A stretch of 64,000 nt of DNA from NCBI RefSeq assembly GCF_000350225.1, contig NW_005179032.1, forward strand, positions 62,001 to 126,000, given 5' to 3'. A program made the translations under genes and the position numbers. The DNA comes from Chondrus crispus. Taxonomy: Eukaryota > Rhodophyta > Florideophyceae > Gigartinales > Gigartinaceae. The notes beneath the pieces are model-generated. The model had not been told where the DNA came from and did no database searches. It was given only the letters and a program-made list of their open reading frames with translations. How positions within the stretch are numbered: position 1 is the first letter of the stretch; each line of letters begins with the position of its first letter. Positions 42,207 to 53,760 of the stretch are shown piece after piece.

Positions 42207-42569
42207 TGTAGCCACTTTCGGCTTGACGTGTGGGTTGGAATGGCGACAAGGATGGCTGATAAGCATCCGCTTTAAGATAGAATTATTACGGCGTACAGAA
42301 CGGTGTGATATCGGGATGTGCACACAAGTTGATCATGGAGCAGACTAGAATTTGCAGCGCCACCAAAAGGGAAGCACTCTGTTAGCGCCTTGTAACTGAC
42401 ATGAAATTGTGGTGCGACTGAGAATAGGACGCGCCGGCGAAGGCTCAGTGCGACTTCTTATAAGCTCACTGAAGCCGCCGAAAGGTCGGGGGAAAAGAGG
42501 TCACCGGCGGTAAACCAATCTTTGCTTTGTTTCAACTTTCGTTCTTGCTTTGACGCTGTAGCGTCTAAA
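42207..42569 (+). repeat. LTR-E 5' LTR
   Basis: 363 bp, TGTAGCCACTTTCGG...GCGTCTAAA. Matches 47313-47676. Confidence 0.9.
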
Positions 42570-42630
42570 GAAATTTCTTTCCGGCCGGAGAGGTGTCGTG
42601 CAGTGTTAAGGCAACGTTGCAGAAGCAAAC

Positions 42631-43299
42631 ATGGCAGAAGATGGGAGCGTCGCCAGTCATGAGTCAGGGACGAACTCGGTGAGCGTGTTCCAACCGATTT
42701 CGCATCCTGTTCTACGGAGTGTGGACCCAGTTAAGGTCTCACAATTCTTGAGAGAGCGGGAGCGTTACGAGCTTGAAATCGATGAGAAGAAGAAGGAAGT
42801 TCCAAGCCTGACAAAGGCGACGTACAAAGTATCATTAGATCCGGGACTGCTACGCAGAATGCATTTTCTTGGGAGGCTGGACAAGATTGCTCCAGGGAAA
42901 ACACTACATGAGCTGACGTCAGAACATGTCCGGAAATGGGTGAAGAGTCTCGTGGACCGTCCGGAAGCCACTTTTGACCATGCTGTGATCGAAAAAGCTA
43001 TGTCTACTCTCAAGGTCCCAATGGACATCGCAGACCCTGAATCGAGGATCTTAGAGTTTGTCAACGAATTCTTCTCAAAGATGGAGTCCATTGGCTATGA
43101 CAATTTCAAATATGTCAATCCAAAGAAAACAGTCAAACCCCTTCAATCCAAGCTGTATCCAGTGAAATTCAGAGCTGTTATGCAGAAGGCGCTGGATTAT
43201 CATGAACCACTTCAGAAGGACTTCAAGGCATACGTCGAATTGCTGTGCGGAGAGGCAAAGGCATATGAGAAATACAAGACAGAAGACAAAGAAGGCTGA
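42631..43299 (+). CDS. LTR-E Gag-like region
   Basis: About 220 codons start from ATG 42631. It is charged and helix-rich (VSQFLRERERYELEIDEKK), with no zinc knuckle in this part. A Gag role is inferred from position between the 5' LTR and pol. It probably forms the capsid of the element. Confidence 0.6.
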   Translation: MAEDGSVASHESGTNSVSVFQPISHPVLRSVDPVKVSQFLRERERYELEIDEKKKEVPSLTKATYKVSLDPGLLRRMHFLGRLDKIAPGKTLHELTSEHVRKWVKSLVDRPEATFDHAVIEKAMSTLKVPMDIADPESRILEFVNEFFSKMESIGYDNFKYVNPKKTVKPLQSKLYPVKFRAVMQKALDYHEPLQKDFKAYVELLCGEAKAYEKYKTEDKEG

Positions 43300-43439
43300 A
43301 AAGGCAAGAAGAATGATGGAATATCGAACAAGACCAACGGCAAGAATGCCAGAGGAAGAACCTACAATAAGAATCGTCGGAACGAAGAAGGATCAGGCTC
43401 CGAAAAACAGAAGCACGATCGCCCTTTCTGCCTGAATCC

Positions 43440-46400
43440 CGTGTGTGCAAAGCAGGGTAAACGCCATTGGACCACAACTGAGTGTGACAACACAACAAAA
43501 GAGGAAGCCAAGAAGCTTGTAGAGGAGTACAGAAGAACGAACAAGCGGAAGACTGGTGCGAAGAAGATCAAGGGACACAATGTAGAGGAAACGAGCAGAA
43601 GTACGCTATTACGCGCAATGTTTGCGAAAAGTGTCACCAGGATCCTATGCGCCGATAGGGGATCAGATATTAACCTCTTACCGAAAGATCTATTAGAAGA
43701 GCTCGTAGAAAAGGGCGCAGTACTCAAGACGTCTACGTTCAACACACCACGCCGATACGGACTTGCAATCGACAACGATGAATCTGGAAACATGGTGTAT
43801 GTCACGTGTGACAAGGAAGTGATCCTAAACGTCGAATTGTTTATTCGTCACGGGTGTTACCTTGAATTGCGAAACACCGCTTGGTATGTTGATATGGGGG
43901 ATGTGTCAGAACCTCTACTCGGACGTCCTACTCTTGAAGCGTTGGGAATCAACACCAAGGAATTACTGGCAGTCGCAGTCGCTCGAATGGGAACATCAGT
44001 CGATCTCAGTGCTCTACTGCCAAGGCAGAATTGTCCTGAGGGAAGGCTGGCTCGAATATTGAGCCAAGGCTTATACCACCAAGACAAAGGCGTCATGGGC
44101 GATAGATATGACGATGAAGATGAATCTTGGCTGGATCTTGGTCAGGATACCAAGACAGAAATGGACGAAGCCATCAACAAAGCAGTACTGAGTGCTGCTG
44201 AAAACGGAATATCGACTAACGGGCAATCGACAATGAAGGATATGCTCGAAGAGTTTCGTGACGTGCTACGAGTGCGTCTGGGAAACGATCCACCAGCAAA
44301 AGTGGAACCTATGATTGTCGAATTGAAAAAAAGATCTAATCCGGTTGCGGCAAAACCACGAAGGTATGCCCCGGAAGGACGAAAGTTTATGGATCGTTAC
44401 GTGAACAGAGTCCTCCAATATGGATTTGGCAATGTCACTACAACAGCGAAATGGATCGCTGCGCCAGTGCTTGTGGCAAAACCACCACCAGCAAACTTCA
44501 GAATAACGATTGATTACAGACCGGTAAACGCGGTAACGGTACCAATGACATGGCCAATGCCCCATATCGATTCGGAACTTTGTGACATGGCTGGAAGCTT
44601 GGTTTTCGCAATAATCGATTTCGCGAGTGGATACTGGCAGCTACCCCTTGCGGAAGAGAGACAAGAGCTACTGAGCTTTATGAGTTCGAAGAACATCGTA
44701 CATCCTACGCGTTGTACACAAGGCGCAAAAAACGCAGGTGCCAACTTTCAATCGAAAGTAGAACCGCTCTTCACTGACATCAGAGACCACATCAAGGCCT
44801 GGTTGGATGACTTTGTCTTACACTGTCAAACGGAAGAAGACCTACTCGCAACTCTGGCTAAGTTTCTACTCATTTGTCGCGAAGCGAACCTCAAGATTTC
44901 AATTCGGAAGTCCCAGTTTTTTCTGCAACGCGTACGTTGGTGCGGACGAATCATCGACAGTATCGGAGTACAATTCGATCCGAGAAACCTAAGCGGCCTA
45001 CAGGGAATTGAGCTGCCCAAATCAGCAGGGGAGTTGTGCGAGTATGTGCATTGTTTACAATGGAAGTCCCACAGTATCCCGGATTTCCCGAATAGAGTTT
45101 CACTCCTGAAAGAAGTGTTGGAAGAAGCTTACATGAAGTCAGGCTCAAGAACCAAGAAGTCCATTCAGAAAATTCAGTTAACATCCTTGACATGGGGGGC
45201 TAAACACGAAGCGATCTTTCGCGAGTTTCAGGAAGAGCTAAAAACATGGTGAAGCTCGCGCATCGAGATCCGAAGAAGCTAATATGTGTGTATACAGATG
45301 CTTCCGATCCATACTGGGCCGGGTTCGTGACCCAATGTGATAGAACCGAGCTCGACAAAGACATCGAAAGTCAGAAGCATGAGCCGCTCGCATTTCTCGG
45401 GTCAGCGTTTAAGGGGTCCGAAGAGTGGTGGACAACCTTTGAAAAAGAAGCATACGCGATCTATCAAGTTTTCAACAAGTTGGACTATCTCCTTTCGACG
45501 GAAGAAGAGATACATCTGTACACAGACCATCGCAATTTGTTGTTTGTGTTTAATCCAGTTGCGCTCGATCCTACACTCAGTAGGCATGTTGTCAACAAGG
45601 TGCAACGATGGGGTTTGTATCTTTCCAAGTACTCCTACATCATAGAGCACGTCAAGGGCTAGAAGAATGTGATGCCCGACATCATGACTCGATGATGTCG
45701 AGGGTACCGAGGCAAGCGCTACTCCATCAAACGAGTGACACATCTCCTGCTCGAACAGGATGTTGTTAAGTCCTCTCTGTCCGAAGAATTCATTTGGCCC
45801 GATGCAGCGTGCATCAAACAATCTCAACGTGGCCATCGACACGAAGCAGATGATGAAGTGAATAAACCTGACGGTATTTGGACAATTCGTGAGAAGACTT
45901 GGATACCAGAGAGGGACGCAGAGCTCCAGTTGAAGTTATTGGTAATTGCACACTGCAGCTCGGGCAGGCACCGAGGACGGGACACCACGCTGAGTAAAGT
46001 GAAGGAAAACTTCTGGTGGAAGATGATGGACGAAGACTGCTCCGAGTTTGTCGCTTCATGCCTCCACTGCCTTACTGGCAAAACAGGACACAAAATCCCA
46101 CGCCCAATTTCAACTACGATCCACGGCATGAAGCCGAACCACGTCATACATTTTGACTATTTGTACATGGGACAAGGTATAGGCAACTTGAAGTACAACT
46201 TGATAATCAGGGATGATCTTTCTTCCTACCTCTGGATAGTTCCTGCGACGAACGCCGATGCCGAAACCGCTGCAGGCGAGATTGCGAAATGGATCCGTGT
46301 TTTCACTGTCATGGTAGCATGGGTCAGCGACCAAGGTTCGCATTTCAAGAACCGAGTTATAAAAGAACTTGCAGAAGATCTCCGCATCAAGCAAAATTTC

Positions 46401-47283
46401 GCAATCGCATATTCCCCTTGGGTCAATGGCACTGTGGAAAACTGTATGAAACACATACAAGCAGCATACCGATGCCTGCAGTCTGAATTGAAATTAGGCC
46501 CGCAGGATTGGCCTCTTGTCATGGGAATGATCCAGACGTCGGCTTGGATGGAGGGAAGACGGTACATTTCGCACGCCGCTAGAAGTCATGACAGGAATCA
46601 AACCTACTCGCGCAATGTTACACACGACCCAAATTGACGAAGAGCAGCGCAAGGGGAAGAGCATCGAGAAGATTCGGGCTCTGCAATTGCTGGATGTTGA
46701 AAATTTGCAGGATGCATTTGACGGAATGCACAAAGATGTGGAGCAGCGCGTACAGGCGAATCGTGCAAAGCAAATCAAGTGGCACAATAAGAAGACGCAG
46801 GTGGTAACACCAAACTTTCTGGTAGGGGATTTTGTGCTGGTTCGAAGAGCTCAAGACAAGGGTCATAAGCAGAGTTTTGGCTGGATTGGTCCGCGCCGCA
46901 TCGTGAAAGTTGTTGGCGAGTTGGTGTACGATGTCGAGAACTTGCTTTCGAAAAAGATAGAACGCGTCCATGCAGCCCGAATTATACTGTGTCGCTCGGA
47001 CATGGATGGAAAGGAAATCTCTCCGGAGTTGCTCGAACATGCAGAGCACAGTGAAACGAAATATGAATTAGTCGATGCGCTAGTCGACATTTCCGGCAAC
47101 AGTAAGAATGGTATATTTGTTCAGGTGAAATGGGTTGGCTTACCAGACAAAGAGGATTGGACTTGGCAGTCCTTGGAAGAGCTACATGAGGATGTGCCTG
47201 ATCAGGTTGAGGCTTTCTTACAAAAGACGCGAGAGAATCGTGTGGCGAAAAAGGCAAGGGATGTCCTCGGGCTGAACAACTGA
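43440..47283 (+). CDS. LTR-E pol: protease, RT, RNase H, integrase, chromodomain (broken)
   Basis: A CRCxxxH-type knuckle remnant precedes a protease-like region (LCADRGSDINLLP). Reverse transcriptase has IDYRPVNAVT, IIDFASGYWQLPL and an active site reading WLDD rather than YxDD. RNase H has CVYTDASDPYWAGF. Integrase has the CLHCLTGKTG zinc end, HFDYLYMGQG and WVSDQGSHFKNR. The C-terminal chromodomain (YELVDALVDI..., FVQVKWVGLPDKEDWTWQ) would bind methylated H3K9 in known chromoviruses and steer integration to heterochromatin. The region is interrupted and limits are approximate. Confidence 0.85.
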
Positions 47284-47312
47284 TGCCTTACCTTCAGCAA
47301 GCCATGGGGCGC

Positions 47313-47676
47313 TGTAGCCACTTTCGCCTTGACGTGTGGGTTGGAATGGCGACAAGGATGACTGATAAGCATCCGCTTTAAGATAGAATTATTACGGCGT
47401 ACAGAACGGTGTGATATCGGGATGTGCACACAAGTTGATCATGGAGCTGACTAGAATGTGCAGTGCTACTAAAAAGGGAAGCACTCTGTTAGCGCTATGT
47501 AGCTGACATGAAATTGCGGTGCGACTGAGAATAGGACGCGCCGGCGAAGGCTCAGTGCGACTTCTTATAAGCTCACTGAAGCCGCCGAAAGGTCGGGAAA
47601 GAAAAGGTCACCGGCGGTAAACCAATTTTTGCTTTGTTTCAACTTTCGTTCTCGCTCTGACGCTGTAGCGTCTAAA
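47313..47676 (+). repeat. LTR-E 3' LTR
   Basis: 364 bp. Followed by ACAT and the resumed host zinc-finger gene. Confidence 0.9.
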
Positions 47677-48283
47677 ACATCCAAGATCCCTGCCGACTTG
47701 CTTTCCGCTCCGCTCCCTGGGCCGGTGTCTTCTCCTAACCGAACCGCCCGTCAGAGTATGCAAATCACTCCAGTGAGCCACGCGAAGGCAGAACGCGTCG
47801 ACGATGAGAATCAGCCGAACAATGCCCATCTTGATAACGACGAAATTCAGCCAAGTCTCATCCCGGTCTCGGTGCCCATCTTCAATGCACATCTGCCGCT
47901 GCTTGGACATCACCCTGATACTCCGATGTATGAAAATAAGGGACGCGCCCGCGCTTGCATCGGGTCTGCATAGAAAACCTCCAGCAGAGTTGGCGTTCCA
48001 GGCCCTCTCACCAGGCTCACATCCTTATCCTCAGTCTATAGGAAAACCGGGACTTCTACCTCATACGTGCTACGAAGACAGCATCGACCACGATCTGCAC
48101 TCACCGGCATGGGTGACGCAAGTTCAGACAGGGACACCGCCACTTTCTCCTAATTTTGTACCGGAAACGCCGCAGAATGCATTTAATGGCGGGCACATTC
48201 CTCCTTCGTCTCCTGGCTACATATCTCCTGCGCACCTTTCACCGGGACATTTTGCTCCTCCGTGACTCATTTCTTCTCCACAT

Positions 48284-48986
48284 GTGGCTATCCATGGTCT
48301 TGCTCCAATGCAGAGGATTGGTACTCCTGCGCACTCTAGGCTCATGGCATATAACAGCTCCATGACAGCAACAAGTGCCGACTCAAGCTTGATGCATCAG
48401 GTACCAAGCGCGACGAGTGCGGCGTCGTACGTGACTCAGGCTTCGGGGCAGGCGCGCATTCCGGAGGCTCCACAAGCAGCGACGAAGTCGAAGAATCGGT
48501 ACTCCAAGGGGGCGAGTGCCTCAAACTATTGCCATGTCTGTTGTCGGAATTCGCGAATCGAATTTGCCGTTTGTGCGAACACGAAGATTGGCCTGTGTCG
48601 CAAGGTTGTGTGTGATAAATGTTTGTTGCTTTACGAGCGCGAGAGATTCGAGACCTCCAACGATCCCCGCGTGAAGTGGAATTGCACGCATTGTCGCAAC
48701 TGCTGTCCCCCTCGTGCCAGGTGTAAGCAGTACACTAGGAACAGTCACCGCCGCCGGGCGCGAAAGGCAGCAGCTGCGCTGAGAGAGGCACAAAACCAGC
48801 AGCTAGCCACGCAGGCTGCACAAGCCGCTCAAGCATCGCAACAAGGTCATCAGCTGCCTCAAATGATCCCGTCTAATCTGCCGCTGTCGACAATCCCTCT
48901 CGTGCAAGGAGCTCGAGTGGTTAAGCCGAAGCGGCAGCGAAAGTCGCGACGAAAGGGTCAGCAGAAGAGAACGGAGCGCGGACAAG
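48284..48986 (+). CDS. zf-4CXXC_R1 zinc-finger segment of the split host gene
   Basis: This is the best-kept exon. After about 85 Ser/Ala/Gln-rich residues comes a cysteine block: CHVCCRN, then single Cys at 9-residue spacing, CRKVVCDKCLLLYERERF, WNCTHCRNCC and RARCKQYTR. Spacing and the W-x-C-x2-C-R element match the zinc-finger domain of CDCA7/MAO-A repressor R1 proteins. A Lys/Arg-rich stretch (KPKRQRKSRRKGQQKR) near the end is a nuclear localisation signal. It would act in the nucleus on DNA or chromatin. It ends at a GTAAGA donor. Confidence 0.75.
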
Positions 48987-49466
48987 TAAGACCAGAACCT
49001 GCAAGCGGCCTGAAACCCCGCTCGCGCCGACGCAACCTATGCAATGGTTGCTAGATGAAGACATTTAACTTTTCCCAGGCCATGAGGCTCAGCCGGGAGT
49101 GCCCCCGCTCGTTGGTCCTGCAACGCCACAAGTACCTATTGCAACATCGCCGGTGATGGTGGAGCGGATGCTCCCTCCGCTGCCTGCGCCATACAGCCGA
49201 AGAGAGAAGCGGGATTTTTCTCATCTGGGGCAGTCTCCAAACATGACATCGTCCTCCCGCATCAGTTACCAATGACGGCAGCTGGGCCGTCAATGCAGTA
49301 TCTGAACCTCGAGGCAACTGAACTGGCCGGTGAAGCTGGGAGTAGCCGTGGTAAGAGAAGAAGGCTTGCGGAAACTTTCCCGGATGGCATCTCTCCGGTA
49401 TCAATTGCGAATATGGTGATGGAGTACAAGCACGGAAAGAATCCTTTTTCAGAGGACCTTGCTTAA

Positions 49467-50817
49467 GCAGAGGAGCTGGGATTGGGACTGGTGGCTTCAT
49501 TGGGAAAGCACTTGTGCAACTACCATGGTGCAACACATTGCGGCCTTGATCCTCAAGCATGTCCGGAGTTGGGCCCTCTTCGAAGAGCCGTGAGCAGGAC
49601 TGGTAATTTGCAGGTCCAACCACTAATGTTGAATAGATTGCAGTCGTGAGCAGGACACGACTTGGCACAGGTTTTCCCTGCCGCAGCTCGCTGCGTAGTT
49701 CCTGATGCTTGCTGGAGCATGCACTCATCTATGCTGCGGTGTGTTGCACTTTGGTCAGCAGCACAAAGTGCTGACACCTCGAAACAGCACCGCATTCTAT
49801 TTCTCGAAGCTGTCCCGCGTGCATCTAGTTTATTTTTTTATTGATTTCCAATACATACCTTACCTTGTACGTAAGCCCTGCACCAAACCAGTCGTTTCTC
49901 TCGTGGCAAACATAGGTCTGAGTGACTGCCCGTTATTGCTACTGTAGACTGGACTCCAGCAAGGTTTTGCAAAACTGGTGTGCCGCACAAGGCCGACTGC
50001 TCTTCCTTGCGTGAGCACTTCAAAAGATGATCTCTGAAGAATAAACAGAAACAAGGGAGTATTGAGTGATGTCCAGAAACGGAAGAATATGGTTTTGACA
50101 AGGTGAAGATCTTGTACAGTTTACTTGTACCGCCTCAGACTGGTCGTTATATATACTACACAATCCTACGTAAACCCACCGAAACTGTAGAAGCATCCTA
50201 AGCCATCGCCATACTATCAGTGGGGGCGATTGGGAGCTAAACCGAACTTAACAGAGGTTCACAGCCATAATAAATTCAGTAGCATCGGAGATACAGTAGA
50301 GAAAACGAAATCAACCAATCATTAAACAGCAACCGAGCGCAAATGTGCGAGGTAGAGAGATAGAGTTTCCACTCAAGGACAGATACATTCTTCAAGAATA
50401 ATGATAGCACGAAAGTAGATCAAGTAGGCCGAATTCAGCATCCATGACTTTCACATAGGTTACACGCAGTAATCTCAAGCATGACAGCACGTCCAAGCTG
50501 AGGAATATCTCATCTCAACTTGAAGGCACAACTGATCGAAGTCATGGCTTTGGACAATGACGGAAAGATAAGCAAGAGGATAGGCAGTGACCTGCATATA
50601 TAACAGAGCGTTCAGCCGTCTATGGAGAGCTTCAATTACGGATCGAGATCATGAATGAGCAAAAATAGTGACTGTACGCGTCTGTATACACTTTTGTATG
50701 GGGGTGAAGCTGTTCAGGGAGTAGCGAGTGACATGCGGACACCTGGCAGTCGACCGAGCGTGCCCTGTCCCACATATCGCCGACGGCCGGGTGAGAGTCT
50801 CGTGACTTTTCTGCAAT
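49467..50817. other. No gene recognised
   Basis: 3' flank of the zinc-finger gene up to the Harbinger terminal repeat. Only short frames are present, with A/T-rich stretches near 49820-49860 and 50030-50060. Confidence 0.5.
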
Positions 50818-51043
50818 AGAGAGTTTACGAAGCACCAATTCTCGTTTGAAATCTCGATAAAACTCTATCGACAATTTTGCGTTGATTTATTACATATTAT
50901 TTGCAAAAGGCAGTACGAAGTCCCAGATCTCGTAAAGATCTGGGAACGAGTAATCAGCCTCTGGACGACGTCGAGTACGACAATTTCCGGCACTCGAGAC
51001 CGGCTCATCTATCCCATACCGCACAACCCAACCGCTCTACGGA

Positions 51044-52183
51044 ATGCGGCAAACAGACTTCACAGTCGGGAATGTCCTGCGCTGCAAACGCTATCTGCAA
51101 CGCTGTTCACTATTACTACGGGCAAGTAACGCCCCATACTCCTATCAGCTCCGAATCATCGCGAAGGCTAGGCGTCTACGTCGCGATATCCAAAATATCA
51201 ACCTACGCTCCTTTTCTATCTCCATCAATTCTTTCAACATCAACATCTATTCAGATGAATCCGCATTACGCGATTTTCGTTTTCAGATAAAGGATATTGC
51301 TAGGATTAGTGATACGATGGATTGGCCAGAGAGGAAAACAGAGCGCAACGGCTACAAATGCGTGCCGTTCACAGCATGTTGCATATTACTAAGAAGGATG
51401 GCATCGCCTTGCCGATGGGCCGATGTCGAATATCTTTTTGGTATGCGCTCCTCAGCCCTCAGTGAGGTATTCTGGGAGATCATGGAGTCCTTTTATGAAG
51501 CACAAGGGCATCTGGTACTAGATCTAAAGGAGGGATTGCTGGTTCCAAGGGCGGAGAAGTACGCGTATAGTGTACAGAATGCTGGGGCTCCACTTGACAG
51601 TTGTATCGGTTTCATAGACTGCACGAAGATTAAAATGACACGTCCAGGTGGGCATGCCAGTCTTCAACGTAGTAGTTATTCGGGTCATAAGAGGTTCCAG
51701 TGTCTCATTTACCAAACGGTGACAACCCCGGATGGGCTTATTTTCAACCTGTATGGGCCGGAGGTGGGACGAAGGCATGATTTGACGCTGTTAAGACAAA
51801 GCGGGCTCCAGGAAAGTTTGCAAAACTGTCTAAACGTCAATGGGCGGCAGTTTTATTTATACGGTGACGCGGCATACATACTTAGGCCATGGCTACAGGT
51901 GGCGTTTCCTCGCGCGGGAGCATCCTTGGAGCGTCAAGTCTTTAACACGTGCATGAGCGGCGTTAGAATCGCAGTGGAGTGGAACTACAAGGATTTGAAA
52001 CAGCTCTGGTCGTTCACCGTCTTCCCTAGAGCTCTCAAGGTACGACAAGGGCCAGTTGGTTTGATCTACACCGCTTCCGCGCTTCTCCTCAACTTCAAGA
52101 CCTGCTTTGAGGGCGGCGGTCAGCTGCAGGCATACTTCAAGTGCCCACCCCCAATCCTCATGGAGTACCTGAATGCAGAATAA
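51044..52183 (+). CDS. Harbinger transposase (DDE_Tnp_4)
   Basis: The 379-residue nuclease cuts and rejoins the transposon ends. The N-terminal 90 residues are basic and helical. The DDE_Tnp_4 core spans about 185-350: Asp192 (GFIDCTKIK), Asp246 (GRRHDLTLLR) and Glu312 (RIAVEWNYKDLK), plus the conserved LYGDAAYI between the second Asp and the Glu. All catalytic residues are present and length is typical. Harbinger transposases need the Myb-like partner for nuclear import and end binding; that partner is on the opposite strand 30 bases after this stop. The Met at residue 108 (MDWPERKT) could be an alternative start. The gene looks functional. Confidence 0.9.
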   Translation: MRQTDFTVGNVLRCKRYLQRCSLLLRASNAPYSYQLRIIAKARRLRRDIQNINLRSFSISINSFNINIYSDESALRDFRFQIKDIARISDTMDWPERKTERNGYKCVPFTACCILLRRMASPCRWADVEYLFGMRSSALSEVFWEIMESFYEAQGHLVLDLKEGLLVPRAEKYAYSVQNAGAPLDSCIGFIDCTKIKMTRPGGHASLQRSSYSGHKRFQCLIYQTVTTPDGLIFNLYGPEVGRRHDLTLLRQSGLQESLQNCLNVNGRQFYLYGDAAYILRPWLQVAFPRAGASLERQVFNTCMSGVRIAVEWNYKDLKQLWSFTVFPRALKVRQGPVGLIYTASALLLNFKTCFEGGGQLQAYFKCPPPILMEYLNAE

Positions 52184-52213
52184 AATCTCCTGCGCGGGAT
52201 CGCAGTTTTTGTT

Positions 52214-53254
52214 TTACTTCAGCTTACCCACAAGCCCCAACAACACCTCCAACATCTTGCTCCTCTCTGCCATGGCCAATTTCCGCTCTTCTATGTAAAC
52301 TTCCGCCTTCCTCTCCTCCAAATCAAGCTTTCGGCGCTTCGAATCCTGCCCGGCGATGAAGCGCTTACGCTCCTCCTCAATACGCCGTTTTTCCAACTCG
52401 TACCGATTCTCCTCCAACTTGAAACGGCGGTCTTCTTGAGTGCGACGTAGCTCCATATCCTTCACCAGCGCTTCGGTAGCCTCATAATCTGAATCATATG
52501 AGATCCGCCGCCTGGTCTTCTCTCCACCACGTGCATTGCTTGGTGAGACGCCCGGAGACAGTTTATCCCCACGTCTTCCAGAACGCTGCAAAGCCATGTT
52601 CCTAACTTCTTCTCCGGCTTCTGTAAGACGCTTCTCCTTCTCCAATCGCTTCCCCTTCTCTGCACGGTCCTGTTCCATGTGCTCATCCATTTCCAGGATA
52701 AGATCGTCCAGAAGAGTTTCCCGCTCCCCGTAAACCTCAACAATCCCTGAAGCCGCCGCCGTCCTTTTCACTTCGGCCCGACGTCGCGTAGTGATCATCT
52801 TGAAACGGTCCTCCAATCCCTTCTGTGTGGGTGGCTATTTTTCACCCAGAAGCCCAGGAGGGGCTATACGCAGAAACGTAGCGTATGTCTCCTCAAAAAG
52901 AGTTCCTTTCCGTCCCCATGGCGCTGTATGCGCGTTAGAGCAGGACACCGCCTGCAGTAGGGCGATGTCGGCCGCGTCGGTGAAGCGGTATCGCTTGCTG
53001 CGGGCTGTCGCGGTGGCTGCAGGGGACGGAGAGGTGATAACAAGGTTCAAAGGGAGTGGCGGGCCGTGCGGTTGAGGGATAGAAAGGGGGATGGTTGGCA
53101 GGCTGGATGGGGAGTCTGTGGGTATGAAGGCAATATCTGGCGCAGGTGAAGCCGAAGAGGGGGAACGAATTTGGTGGAAGGAGGCATGTCGAGGCCAGTG
53201 ACGGTGGTGTGGTACGGGTGTGGTGAGGTTTTGGCGCGGGGATTGTGACCACAT
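52214..53254 (-). pseudogene. Harbinger Myb/trihelix companion with one internal stop
   Basis: The frame opens at ATG 53254 with a Pro/Ser-rich N terminus. A SANT/trihelix-like DNA-binding region follows (RYRFTDAADIALLQAV, then the aromatic residues of the second helix). The same frame continues through a single TAG at 52835-52837 into the rest of the domain (GLEDRFKMITTRR, ASGIVEVYGERETLLDDLI) and a long Arg/Glu/Lys coiled coil ending at 52214. Apart from this one stop the frame is open for 346 codons. Either it is a recent nonsense mutation or the codon is read through; no splice sites remove it convincingly. The partner would recruit the transposase to the ends. Confidence 0.8.
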
Positions 53255-53760
53255 CTAAACATTTGTGCATGGCCACAGGAGAAGAGGTGTATTTTGTAGC
53301 GCCAAATACACGTATTATTCTGGGTGCATATGGCGAGGTGCCCCAGTTCCTCTTTTTTTAATTTCGTCAACACACCTCTGCAGACGAAATCTCTGTTCCC
53401 TTCATGGGGCAATTGTCGATAGATAGGGACACCTGTCGGTCGAGCACTATTTTGTACGAGAATTTTACGAGAATTGGTGCTTCGTAAACTCTCTAACGTC
53501 TATTTCTCTTTTGTGAAAGAGAAATTCCCCTCGACGCGAGGCGGTGACAGGTTCTAGTGTCTACGTGATAAATGACCTCACATGAGGCCAGTTTTTAGGC
53601 GGGCTTTTGCAATTCGAATAATTGTAGAAATTTATCGCTACTGTAGTAAAATGCTTACGACTAAAGTACTAAACGTTGGCAAACCAGAAAAAATTCAATT
53701 CTGTATCTCAGTCTTCCCTAATCAACCCTTTCGTCTTCCTCTTCCCTAAATTTCTTCAAA

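Larger units (their letters stand above)
42203..47680 (+). mobile_element. LTR-E: Ty3/Gypsy element with a C-terminal chromodomain (fossil)
   Basis: LTRs are at 42207-42569 and 47313-47676 (363 and 364 bp), with ACAT at 42203-42206 and 47677-47680. Gag is at about 42.6-43.3 kb, protease at about 43.4-44.0 kb, reverse transcriptase and RNase H at about 44.2-45.7 kb, and integrase at about 45.7-46.9 kb. A chromodomain lies at about 47.05-47.22 kb. The LTRs differ at about 17 sites (near 5%), so it is older than LTR-B. It is broken in about three places. The chromodomain places it with chromovirus-like Ty3 elements. Confidence 0.9.
42000..49466 (+). pseudogene. CDCA7-type (zf-4CXXC_R1) zinc-finger gene split by LTR-E
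   Basis: The N terminus begins at ATG 42000 (an acidic, Pro-rich 69 codons) and is cut at 42206 by LTR-E. Coding resumes at 47681 after the ACAT duplication with Pro/Ser-rich sequence, and changes frame near 47970 and 48270. It then reaches the zinc-finger segment (48284 onward). A likely intron starts at GTAAGA 48987 and ends near 49087-49094. The tail changes frame near 49260 and stops at TAA 49464-49466 (a Lys/Arg cluster GKRRR, then NPFSEDLA). The frame joining the two sides of LTR-E is also off by one. Frame changes plus the insertion mean the gene is broken here. CDCA7 relatives partner the HELLS remodeller and support DNA methylation; for this divergent member that role is inference. 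Confidence 0.7.
50818..53494 (+). mobile_element. PIF/Harbinger DNA transposon
   Basis: Perfect terminal inverted repeats of about 28 bases lie at both ends (left starts AGAGAGTTTACGAAGCACCA, 50818-50845; right is its complement, ending at 53494). Length is about 2.68 kb. It carries a plus-strand transposase and a minus-strand Myb/trihelix-type companion, the two-gene plan of Harbinger elements, transcribed towards each other. The expected 3-bp target duplication is not clear (AAT left, AAC right). The perfect repeats suggest recent movement. Confidence 0.9.
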
